From the NCBI RefSeq assembly GCF_000255655.1, contig NZ_JH636436.1, forward strand, positions 161,636-225,635: 64,000 nt of DNA, written 5' to 3'. The translations under genes were made by a program, and so were the position numbers. Shown here in pieces: positions 54,717 through 62,101 of the stretch. This stretch comes from Schlesneria paludicola DSM 18645. Its GTDB lineage: Bacteria > Planctomycetota > Planctomycetia > Planctomycetales > Planctomycetaceae. Numbering within the stretch: the stretch's first letter is position 1; each line of letters opens with the position of its first letter. Under the pieces are notes generated by a model, which was not told the DNA's origin, ran no database searches, and saw only the letters and a list, made by a program, of their open reading frames with translations.

Positions 54717-55445
54717 TTATCGAACGACGTCATCGTCGTCGACACCTCTTAGACGGCCCCGCATCGGTCCTATGGTGCGCGATGGTTCGACTCGTTTAAA
54801 TTCATGATGATCGAACCCGCCGAGCGCTGCCTGCATCCCATCAGGGTCGTCTGGAAATCCAAGACCCTCGGCAGTATTGAGGATGGTTTTCAATCGCAAG
54901 GAAATGATATCGGCTTGAGACGCCTTACGCTTTTCCAATTGCTGATGGAGTGACGTCACACGTTCTTCGATGGCGGTCAGTTCTTCTTGACGCCGTTTCA
55001 GGTCTTGTTCGAATTGTTTGACGAGCTGTGACTGAATTGTTTCGGACGCGACCTTTCGGGCCGCTTCATCTTTGGACTCTTTCAGAATCTCCAAGGCATT
55101 CTGAAATTCCTTCATGCTTTGAAGCTCTTCTTCGGAAACGGGGACTTCGATCACACGTGCGACGCGTGCGGTCTCGGTCACGAGTCGTGTTCGAGTTGGC
55201 CGGTTTGGCATGTCGCTGACGTCAAATCCTGGAGCCGCATCACGCGTGCCACTTTGGAAGGTTGTTCTGTCCTTTACGGAATGCGAACGACCCTTGGGTG
55301 CCGCCGGAGCTACTGGTACAGCAAGGGGACGCTTCGTTGGTACCTGAGGAGACGACTCAAGTGTGTCTTGAGAGCAGACATATGCTGTCGCGCCGATCAC
55401 GCTCAACAAGCATGCTACGCCGATCTGGATGTTTGTTCGGTTCAT
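54717..55445 (-). CDS. Secreted coiled-coil protein of the sigma-kinase operon
   Basis: The protein is 242 aa. A signal peptide or anchor is at residues 7-25 (QIGVACLLSVIGATAYVCSQ). A Pro-rich linker and an unstructured part run to residue 95. A helical coiled-coil region follows (residues 100-190: SEEELQSMKEFQNALEILKE, KQFEQDLKRRQEELTAIEERV, LHQQLEKRKASQ). The end is rich in acidic and arginine residues. It begins 21 bp after the kinase stop, so it is co-transcribed with the kinase and sigma gene. It may lie outside the membrane and interact with the kinase's outer domain; this is inference. Confidence 0.68.
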   Translation of the reverse strand: MNRTNIQIGVACLLSVIGATAYVCSQDTLESSPQVPTKRPLAVPVAPAAPKGRSHSVKDRTTFQSGTRDAAPGFDVSDMPNRPTRTRLVTETARVARVIEVPVSEEELQSMKEFQNALEILKESKDEAARKVASETIQSQLVKQFEQDLKRRQEELTAIEERVTSLHQQLEKRKASQADIISLRLKTILNTAEGLGFPDDPDGMQAALGGFDHHEFKRVEPSRTIGPMRGRLRGVDDDDVVR

Positions 55446-55466
55446 GAAACGATCCTTGAGCTGAGG

Positions 55467-57089
55467 TCAGGGGACTGGAGTTTGAGATTTGTCTTTTGGC
55501 GAAATTGCGAGCTGTTCCATCGCTTGCAGAGCGGTCTTGAGATCATGCAACTCTCGTTGCCAGGCATCGTCACTTGTCGTCTGCCGAATTGAATCCGTTG
55601 GATTCCAGCGGTTCTCGATGGCATCGAGCACCGTGCGCGTCTGATCGAGTTCTCGCTGCCACTCGTCCGGTGCGCTTGTGAAAAGTTGCTCAGCGTTGAC
55701 ACGCTCGTGCACCGACGGATTGACTCGATCGAGGTGAAGTGCAAAGGGATCAGTAGGTGAGCTTGGGCTGTCGCGAGGAAACTCTATGACTGGTGGTGAT
55801 GTCGGGTTCGTGGGACCCGGGGCGAACCAACGGGACAATCCGATTCCCCCGAGCAGGCAGGCGGTGACAATTGTCGCCTGACGCACGACATTCACGATTG
55901 TTGAACGTCGCTGCAGCCAGCGCCTGTGCCAGTGCAGGCGACGTGATCGTCGGCCCTGTTGAAGGTGAGCGAGCAGCGATGACAGGCGTTGTTCGACTTC
56001 GCGGGCATCGCGATATCGGTCACCTGGATTCTTCGAGAGCAGGCGGTCAACCGTCTCGGCGAGTTCCGCAGGCACATCATGGTTGACTTCGTCGAGCGGA
56101 CGATGCGGGTCGTGGCAGATGCGATTCAGAATCGCCATGGCGTGCTCGGCCCGGAAAGGAGGGCGGCCGGTGCACATGAAATAGATCACGCTGCCCAGAC
56201 TAAACAGATCCGAACGATGATCGATCGGTTGGCCGCTCGCCTGTTCTGGTGACATATAGTGCGGTGTTCCCGCAACAATGCCGGTGCGCGTGAGCGTTGC
56301 GTCATCAACGGTGCGAGCCAAACCAAAATCGGAAATCAGCACGCGTTCCAGAGATTCTTCCAGCAGGATGTTCGCGGGTTTGACGTCACGATGAACCAAT
56401 CCTTGAGCGTGTGCGGCCGCCAATCCTGCTGCCGCCTGACTGGCGATCCGCAAGACTTCTTTCGTGTCGAGCGGTCCACGTTCATCGACACGGGACTGTA
56501 GCGACTGGCCGGGAACGTACTGCATCACCAGGAACGGGGTGTCACCATCAGGCTGTACGTCGTAAATGGGAATCACATGCTCGTGAACGACGGCCGCGGC
56601 GGATTGCGCTTCTCGCGAGAAGCGCCGTCGCGCGGCACCGTGATTCGCCAGATGGGGCTTCAGCACTTTGATCGCCACCACGCGGTGCAGTTCCGTGTCG
56701 AATCCCTTCAATACGACACCCATTCCGCCAGCACCCACGACGCGTTCGACCTCATAACGACCGATCCGGCCGAGCATTTCGGGGTGACTGGGCGGCGACA
56801 GGAAATCGAGCGACACCGGTTCACATTCGGCCCCAGGTTCGTCGGCGCTACCGCCCTCGATCGAGATCACAACCGAGGAACCAATCGCACCCTGATAGGC
56901 GGCCGTATCATCGCCGCGGGCCAGTAACGTTTCACGGACTTCGCTTAGGAGTTCATGGTCGTCGGAGAGTTCGAGCAATCGCTGTTGGCAGCGGGGACAC
57001 GTTTCGACATGATTGGCTGTCGAACGAAATTCGGCACTGGAATCGTCGGCGACCAGCAATTGTTTGAGGTGAGCATCGTTACATCGCAT
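55467..57089 (-). CDS. Membrane-anchored Ser/Thr protein kinase with N-terminal zinc finger
   Basis: The protein is 540 aa. The second ATG (57089, MRCNDAHLKQ) is chosen because GGAGG at 57096-57100 sits 6 nt upstream. An HxxxCxxC zinc finger (His27, Cys31, Cys34) resembles anti-sigma factors. The kinase domain follows, about residues 105-370: GAGGMGVVLKG, VAIKVLKP, HRDVKPANIL, DFGLAR, GTPHYMSPEQ. A transmembrane segment is near residue 405 (QATIVTACLLGGIGLSRW). The outer part repeats a WQREL helix twice (DEWQRELDQTRTVLDAIE, DAWQRELHDLKTALQAME). It overlaps the sigma gene by 11 nt. Confidence 0.93.
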   Translation of the reverse strand: MRCNDAHLKQLLVADDSSAEFRSTANHVETCPRCQQRLLELSDDHELLSEVRETLLARGDDTAAYQGAIGSSVVISIEGGSADEPGAECEPVSLDFLSPPSHPEMLGRIGRYEVERVVGAGGMGVVLKGFDTELHRVVAIKVLKPHLANHGAARRRFSREAQSAAAVVHEHVIPIYDVQPDGDTPFLVMQYVPGQSLQSRVDERGPLDTKEVLRIASQAAAGLAAAHAQGLVHRDVKPANILLEESLERVLISDFGLARTVDDATLTRTGIVAGTPHYMSPEQASGQPIDHRSDLFSLGSVIYFMCTGRPPFRAEHAMAILNRICHDPHRPLDEVNHDVPAELAETVDRLLSKNPGDRYRDAREVEQRLSSLLAHLQQGRRSRRLHWHRRWLQRRSTIVNVVRQATIVTACLLGGIGLSRWFAPGPTNPTSPPVIEFPRDSPSSPTDPFALHLDRVNPSVHERVNAEQLFTSAPDEWQRELDQTRTVLDAIENRWNPTDSIRQTTSDDAWQRELHDLKTALQAMEQLAISPKDKSQTPVP

Positions 57090-57684
57090 CGTCATCCTCC
57101 CACTGCTTGATCTCTTCACGCAGCCGTGTGAGCACTCGGCTGCGTGCGATGTAGACGGCACCGATGGTCAGGCCCAGTTCCCGCGCCACGTCATCGACGG
57201 GCCGGTTTTCGATTGCTGTGAGTGTGAATGCCCGCCAAGTGGCGTCTTTGAATGTGGATCGGACTCGATCCGCTGCGCGGCACAGGAGTTCTCGACGATG
57301 GGACAACCGGATTTCACGGCTCGAAAAACCATCGCTCGCCGGATGTTGTTCAAGCACGCCAAGCAACGACGTTCCGCCGCGTGCGGTGGCGTGACGGCGT
57401 CGCTGACTCGAAATGTCGATCAACTGATTGCGAGCAATCCGAAACAGCCAGGTCCGGAACCGAGCCCGATTGCCATCGGGTTGCCAACGTCCCACCGATC
57501 GGGCCACTGCCAGCATGACGTTCTGCACGAGTTCACTGGCATCGGCATCTTGCAGGCCCCCACGCCGAGCAAACCGGTAGACGAACGGTTCATAGATCGA
57601 GGTAAAATCGCGCCACGCCTCCGCGTCGGCCGTGGAAGGCAGACGCAAGATCAAGCTGGCTCGAGTTTCGGGGATGTTCGCCAT
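57079..57684 (-). CDS. ECF-type RNA polymerase sigma factor
   Basis: The protein is 201 aa from ATG 57684 (MANIPETRASLIL), with AGGAGA at -6. The region 2 signature (DFTSIYEPFVYRFARRGGLQDADASELVQNVMLAVARSV) and the region 4 helix-turn-helix (AFTLTAIENRPVDDVARELGLTIGAVYIARSRVLTRLREEI) mark a sigma-70 family ECF factor. It would direct RNA polymerase to target promoters. The kinase gene starts within its last codons, so translation is coupled. The kinase probably controls the factor through its zinc-finger domain or by phosphorylation, as in planctomycete ECF-STK pairs; the target promoters are unknown. Confidence 0.93.
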   Translation of the reverse strand: MANIPETRASLILRLPSTADAEAWRDFTSIYEPFVYRFARRGGLQDADASELVQNVMLAVARSVGRWQPDGNRARFRTWLFRIARNQLIDISSQRRRHATARGGTSLLGVLEQHPASDGFSSREIRLSHRRELLCRAADRVRSTFKDATWRAFTLTAIENRPVDDVARELGLTIGAVYIARSRVLTRLREEIKQWEDDDAM

Positions 57685-57998
57685 CAAGGTCTCCTGAACG
57701 ACATCATATACACGAACCATAAAGCGAATTCTTTCACGTTTTTTTGATTTCCTCGAAAAGGCAACAGGCAATTCTCCGTCGGCATTTCTCTGTGTCTCCC
57801 TCACCCCCGATGGACCCACTTGTACGTTTCGCGTACTTCGGGCGCATGGGTAGTGAAGGAGACACAGAGGCACGGAGACACAGAGGGAAGAGGGGAAGCG
57901 CCAGTGCTTTGCCTGGCGATTGGAAAGCGCTTAGGATCGTGGTTCTGCGCAAGGCGGATCTTTGAGTTGCGGTGTAATGACATCAGAGGGATTTCAGA
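57685..57998. other. Spacer with repeat B copy 2
   Basis: About 315 bp between the divergent sigma and DUF1080 genes. The repeat at 57788-57887 fills much of it. No gene is seen. Confidence 0.4.
57788..57887. repeat. Palindromic repeat B, copy 2
   Basis: The core phrase GGACCCACTTGTACGTTTCG continues on to GCGTACTT and is shared with copy 1. The right arm (57859-57887) holds the same CACAGAGGCACGGAGACACAG. The left arm is shortened by about 15 bp compared with copy 1. Confidence 0.65.
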
Positions 57999-58796
57999 AT
58001 GACGATGTTGATGAATCGTGGCAGACTCAATACCCCGCGGATGGTTGCGGCCCTTTTCGTCGCTCTGCAGGGTTTCAGTTCGCAGCTTGCGATGGCTCAG
58101 AATGTTCCGCCTGCCGGATTCATTTCGCTGTTCAACGGTAAGGATTTGGCCGGTTGGCAGGGGGGAACGACATTCGATCCCGCGAAGCTTGCCGCGATGC
58201 CAGAGGCGGAACGCGCAGAGCAGATCGCCAAGTGGACGGCGACCATGAAGGAACACTGGCGGGTTGAGGCGGGCGAACTCATCAACGATGGTCTCGGCGA
58301 CTATGCGACGACCGACAAATATTACGGGGACTTTGAACTTCTCGTCGAATACAAGACGGTTGCAGGCGCGGATTCCGGCATCTATCTGCGTGGTTGTCCG
58401 CAAGTTCAGATCTGGGATATCAACCAGCCAAGCCTGCCTGCCAACCCCGATCGCAATCCCAATAAGGGTTCGGGCGGACTGTTTAACAATCGTCCGAAAA
58501 CCCCGGGCCGAGATCCGCTCGTCGTGGCCGACAAACCGTTTGGAGAATGGAATTCGTTTCGGATCATCATGGTGGAATCGCGAGTCAGCGTTTGGTTGAA
58601 TGAGAAGCTGGTTGTCGATCACGCGGTCATGGAGAACTATTTCGATTCCAATCGAATGCTTCCCGTTCCGAAGACCGGGCCGATTCAATTGCAGACACAC
58701 GGGGGAGAGATTCGCTGGCGGAATATTTTCCTTCGTGAGATTTTCCCCGACGAAGCGCAAAAAATCCTGGCGGCGGGTTCGGCGATCCTGAAGTGA
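57999..58796 (+). CDS. DUF1080 secreted protein (3-keto-disaccharide hydrolase family), second copy
   Basis: The protein is 265 aa. GAGGGA precedes ATG 57999. A signal peptide ends near FSSQLAMAQ (residue 34). The DUF1080 domain has ISLFNGKDLAGWQGGTTF, YYGDFELLVEYKTVAGADSGIYLRG, QVQIWDIN, SGGLFNNRPKTPG and IQLQTHGGEIRWRNIFLREI. This is the classic form, closer to the family consensus than the gene at 53631. It would bind or cleave sugars outside the cell. It is divergent from the sigma-kinase operon and 166 bp upstream of the lactonase-like gene on the same strand. Confidence 0.87.
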   Translation: MTMLMNRGRLNTPRMVAALFVALQGFSSQLAMAQNVPPAGFISLFNGKDLAGWQGGTTFDPAKLAAMPEAERAEQIAKWTATMKEHWRVEAGELINDGLGDYATTDKYYGDFELLVEYKTVAGADSGIYLRGCPQVQIWDINQPSLPANPDRNPNKGSGGLFNNRPKTPGRDPLVVADKPFGEWNSFRIIMVESRVSVWLNEKLVVDHAVMENYFDSNRMLPVPKTGPIQLQTHGGEIRWRNIFLREIFPDEAQKILAAGSAILK

Positions 58797-58899
58797 GACG
58801 ACGAATTCAGACGACTTGGAACGAGGCTCGCGAGTCTGTTTTCATTCCTCTAATGTACTCAACAACGAATGACTGACGAGTCGAATTGCAAACCTGTCG

Positions 58900-58949
58900 G
58901 AACAGAGTGGCTGTGCCACTAGCAGAACAGAGTGGCTGTGCCACTAGAT
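58900..58949 (+). repeat. Tandem 25-bp repeat upstream of the lactonase gene
   Basis: Two head-to-tail units (58900-58924, 58925-58949), identical for their first 23 bases, GAACAGAGTGGCTGTGCCAC then TAG. Each folds into a hairpin (AGTGGC-tgt-GCCACT). It lies 14 bp before ATG 58963, so it overlaps the expected ribosome-binding region. The unit resembles the left end of repeat C. Confidence 0.7.
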
Positions 58950-58962
58950 CGAGGACCACTTG

Positions 58963-60108
58963 ATGACTTGGAACAGAGTCTGCTTTTCCTTTTTCCTGGT
59001 GATGGGTGCCATGTTGACTGAATCCGCTTCCACGACGCGGGCCGACGATCCCGTGCTGTTTATTACCTCGTTCGCGGCCGGCGAACAGGGGGGCATCCAG
59101 GCCTATCAGTTCAACGTGATGACGGGAGCTTTAACACCGAAGCATCGAACATCCGGTGTCGAACATCCCTTCTTCATTGCACTTTCTCCTGACAAGCGGT
59201 TCCTGTATTCGATCCACGCCAAGTCCTTCGGCGGAAAAGATTCCGAAGAGGTCGCTGCTTACGCGCTCGATGGTCGCAGTGGTCAGATGACGCTGCTGAA
59301 TCGGCAATCGAGTCGCGGCACGGCGAGCTGTTATCTCGATGTGGACTCAACCGGCAATACGGTCCTCGTTGCGAACTATTCCACCGGCAACATTGCGTCG
59401 TTTCCGGTCAAGAAGGATGGGGCATTGGGTGAATCGGTTTCGTTCTTTCAACATGTCGGCTCAAGCGTCGATCCGGCTCGTCAAACTGGCGCGAACGCGC
59501 ACTGTATCGTCGTTAGTCCCGACAATCGATTCGCACTGGTGGCCGACCTGGGCATTGACCAGATTCTCACCTATCGCCTCGATGCGGCGACCTCGAAACT
59601 GTCGCCGTCTGAGCCGCCTTTTATCAAGTCGCCAGCAGGCGCGGGACCGCGGCACCTGACATTCCATCCCAACGGCCGCTATGTCTACGTCATCAATGAA
59701 CTGAAGAACTCGGTGACGCTCTATGACTATGCAACGGCATCGGGGCAGTTGACCGAACGCCAAACGATTTCGACGTTGCCGCCGGACTTCACTGGTGTGA
59801 CACATACCGCGGATGTGAAGATTACGCCAGACGGTCGGTATTTGTATGGAACCAACCGAGGCCATGACAGCATTGCCGCGTATCGGATCGCTGACGATGG
59901 CACGCTGACGTTGATTGAGATTGTCCCGAGTCGTGGTCAGGGACCACAGAATCTGTTGATTGCCGGGCATGGGGCGTGGCTGATTTGTGCCAATATGCCG
60001 GGCAACAATGTGGCGGTGTTTCAGATCGATGCCAAGACCGGCAAGTTGAGCGCCACCGGGGAACCGGTCTCGCAAATCAGCCCATCCTGTATCCGCTTGT
60101 TGCCGTAG
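58963..60108 (+). CDS. 6-phosphogluconolactonase-family (YbhE-type) beta-propeller protein
   Basis: The protein is 381 aa from ATG 58963 (MTWNRVCFSFFLVMGAM); TTG 58960 is an alternative. A signal peptide ends near ASTTRA (residue 27). The sequence is a seven-bladed lactonase-type propeller with repeats such as PFFIALSPDKRFLYSIH, CIVVSPDNRFALVADLGIDQILTYRLD, GPRHLTFHPNGRYVYVINEL and ADVKITPDGRYLYGTNRGHDSIAAYR. Cytoplasmic family members hydrolyse 6-phosphogluconolactone; the exported ones in this phylum may act on other lactones. The tandem hairpin repeat precedes it. Confidence 0.87.
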   Translation: MTWNRVCFSFFLVMGAMLTESASTTRADDPVLFITSFAAGEQGGIQAYQFNVMTGALTPKHRTSGVEHPFFIALSPDKRFLYSIHAKSFGGKDSEEVAAYALDGRSGQMTLLNRQSSRGTASCYLDVDSTGNTVLVANYSTGNIASFPVKKDGALGESVSFFQHVGSSVDPARQTGANAHCIVVSPDNRFALVADLGIDQILTYRLDAATSKLSPSEPPFIKSPAGAGPRHLTFHPNGRYVYVINELKNSVTLYDYATASGQLTERQTISTLPPDFTGVTHTADVKITPDGRYLYGTNRGHDSIAAYRIADDGTLTLIEIVPSRGQGPQNLLIAGHGAWLICANMPGNNVAVFQIDAKTGKLSATGEPVSQISPSCIRLLP

Positions 60109-60117
60109 TCAAAGAGT

Positions 60118-60159
60118 GTTGGCTCGCGTCCGTTCACATTACGGCGCGAGCAAGCCAAC
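60118..60159 (+). terminator. Imperfect hairpin after lactonase gene
   Basis: GTTGGCT plus CGCG pairs with CGCG plus AGCCAAC, with a bulge. No T-run; weak terminator or shared 3' structure. Confidence 0.4.
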
Positions 60160-60202
60160 GAACTTGCGAACTCTAACCTCGGACGATGCCTCAAGATTCT
60201 GT

Positions 60203-60228
60203 CATCGTAGAGCGGCGGTGCTACGATG
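60203..60228. other. Perfect 8-bp stem at the end of the double hydrolase gene
   Basis: CATCGTAG and CTACGATG, loop of 10 nt, overlapping the stop codon of the gene at 60221. It could act as a transcription end for the minus strand, but has no T-run. Confidence 0.35.
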
Positions 60229-62101
60229 GGTATCGGCGATGGAGGTGTCGTATGATCCCGTCGATCAAATCGTTGCGGGCGGCGGTCACGGTGAAGGTAT
60301 GGTCGGCGTCTTCGATGAACTCGATGTTCAGGTTGCCCCGTGCACGCAAGTCCTGGGCTTTTCGCTTGGCGTGGTAGTTGAGAATTTCGTAGCCAGGATC
60401 GGACACCGAAAAGAACATGGCGAGGTGACGTCCGGCTTGTTCGATGCGGCCAAGGTCGCCTGGTAGATCTTCCTCGCGCGGGTGTCCCAAACCACTCGAA
60501 GGGGCGGTGTCGGACAATGATGAGTCGTGCGATGCCGCGACCGATTTCCGGCGACCATATCGCTGGAAGACCATGGAGATCGCGCCGCGAACACCGATCT
60601 TGCTTCTGCCGGAAAGCAGGCGAAGCCATTTCTTGGGGTCGATCGCGACGCTCTGGTAATAGTGGAATGATCGTAGCGCATTCGTGGGTGAATCGCTTAA
60701 CGTCATTCCTTCTTTCCAGAAGAAGGTCAGCGGGTTGATCAACACGGATTCGACGAGTGCGGGGTTGGAAATCTGTGCGGCCGATTGAAAGGCCGCATAC
60801 GCCCCCGAGCACAGTCCCGCCATGACAATGCGTGTGGCGCCAAGTTGCTGTTGGAGTTCACGAATGACCAGATCAATGTCTCGAAAGGTCGTTGTGGGAT
60901 AAGGATCATTCTCGCGGCCCCCGGGTTCGATAGGGCTATCACCCAATCCGCAGAGATCGATTCTAAGGCAACGGAAGCCTTCCGCGGCGAGCCGTCTGGC
61001 AAGGTGCACGTTCAGTCGATTCGGACCAACACGATAGGTCGATCCTCCATTGAGCAATACGATCATGGGATGATCGTAAGAAGGGGATTCCTTCGGTTCG
61101 CTGACAATGCCAAACAGTTGCGGTTGCCCGTTGATTGTAAACGTCGCTTCACGGATCGAAGCGTGTGCGGTGGCTGCCATGGTCGGGCCACTGGTCAGTT
61201 CAATCGAAGCGGGAAACGAGGCCGATTGTCGCGGTGTCAGATGCTGCAAAGAATTGCTCGTGCCATCCATCAACCAATCGACCAATTGCTGGATGGCGGT
61301 ATCGGGGACTTCAGTGCGATGCGGCTCCGCCATCATCTCGTCGTAGCCAGCGGTGGAGATCTGCTGGACACGAAGGCCGAGTGAACTCCAGTGCTCAGAC
61401 AACTTGCCATCGTCGGGCCGCTCGGCCGGAGTCGCGATCAGAATCCGGCCACAGTCGGGCGGCGATTTCATCAGGTCAATCACACCGAAGCTGGCGATCG
61501 TTTCGCTGGTGAGTTTAAATCCGGCCGCTTCGACGTCGTTCGTGGGAGCGGCAGGTCGCGCGGGGGCATCCGAGGTCAGGCTGATCGCTTTCATCTCGCG
61601 GGCATAGGCGCGTCCTTTGACAACTGGAGCCCAAAGGATCAAGTTGTCGATCTGACTTTCCGTCGTCGCCAGAGTGGCGAGCGTTGCGCCCAGGCGTAGT
61701 CCAATTACTGTGATCTGCTCGCAGCCAAGCGTCTCGCGCATCCAGTGGATTGCATCGTGGATATTCGACAACCACGTACCGACGCGATCAGAATCTTCGT
61801 CGAACCCGGGTGAATCTCCTGTCCCATGCCAGTCGAATCGCAGCGTCGGCAGGCGGTGCATCGCCAGCGTGTTGGCCAGGTGCCGCAGGGTGCGGTGGGA
61901 ATGGATCTGTTCGTATCCCAACGGCGAGCAGATCACGATGCCATGATTCAAGCTTTTCTGAGAAGGATGCTCGTGCAGCCATGCAAAGCAAGGGCCACCG
62001 CGGCCATTCAAGTAGAACGCCATGCTCTGTGCGGCGATCGGAACACCCACAAGTCTGTCTCCCGTAGTGGTCGCCTCATCGCTCGGGGATGCCAACATCA
62101 T
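60221..62101 (-). CDS. Tandem alpha/beta hydrolase (two degenerate hydrolase units fused)
   Basis: The protein is 626 aa. Unit 1 (residues 20-290) resembles an alpha/beta hydrolase: NHGIVICSPLGYEQIHSHRTLRHLANTLA and LRFDWHGTGDS, but the elbow reads GLRLGATLA, with Arg136 at the nucleophile site. Unit 2 (about 315-626) has MIVLLNGGSTYRVGP, CLRIDLCGLGDSP and the elbow AGLCSGAYAAF with Cys431 as probable nucleophile, plus FIEDADHTF for the His. The order resembles the hydrolase-2 and hydrolase-1 types found near exosortase A systems, here fused. It starts at ATG 62101, overlapping the GH2 stop by 4 nt (ATGA). Confidence 0.78.
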   Translation of the reverse strand: MMLASPSDEATTTGDRLVGVPIAAQSMAFYLNGRGGPCFAWLHEHPSQKSLNHGIVICSPLGYEQIHSHRTLRHLANTLAMHRLPTLRFDWHGTGDSPGFDEDSDRVGTWLSNIHDAIHWMRETLGCEQITVIGLRLGATLATLATTESQIDNLILWAPVVKGRAYAREMKAISLTSDAPARPAAPTNDVEAAGFKLTSETIASFGVIDLMKSPPDCGRILIATPAERPDDGKLSEHWSSLGLRVQQISTAGYDEMMAEPHRTEVPDTAIQQLVDWLMDGTSNSLQHLTPRQSASFPASIELTSGPTMAATAHASIREATFTINGQPQLFGIVSEPKESPSYDHPMIVLLNGGSTYRVGPNRLNVHLARRLAAEGFRCLRIDLCGLGDSPIEPGGRENDPYPTTTFRDIDLVIRELQQQLGATRIVMAGLCSGAYAAFQSAAQISNPALVESVLINPLTFFWKEGMTLSDSPTNALRSFHYYQSVAIDPKKWLRLLSGRSKIGVRGAISMVFQRYGRRKSVAASHDSSLSDTAPSSGLGHPREEDLPGDLGRIEQAGRHLAMFFSVSDPGYEILNYHAKRKAQDLRARGNLNIEFIEDADHTFTVTAARNDLIDGIIRHLHRRYPS

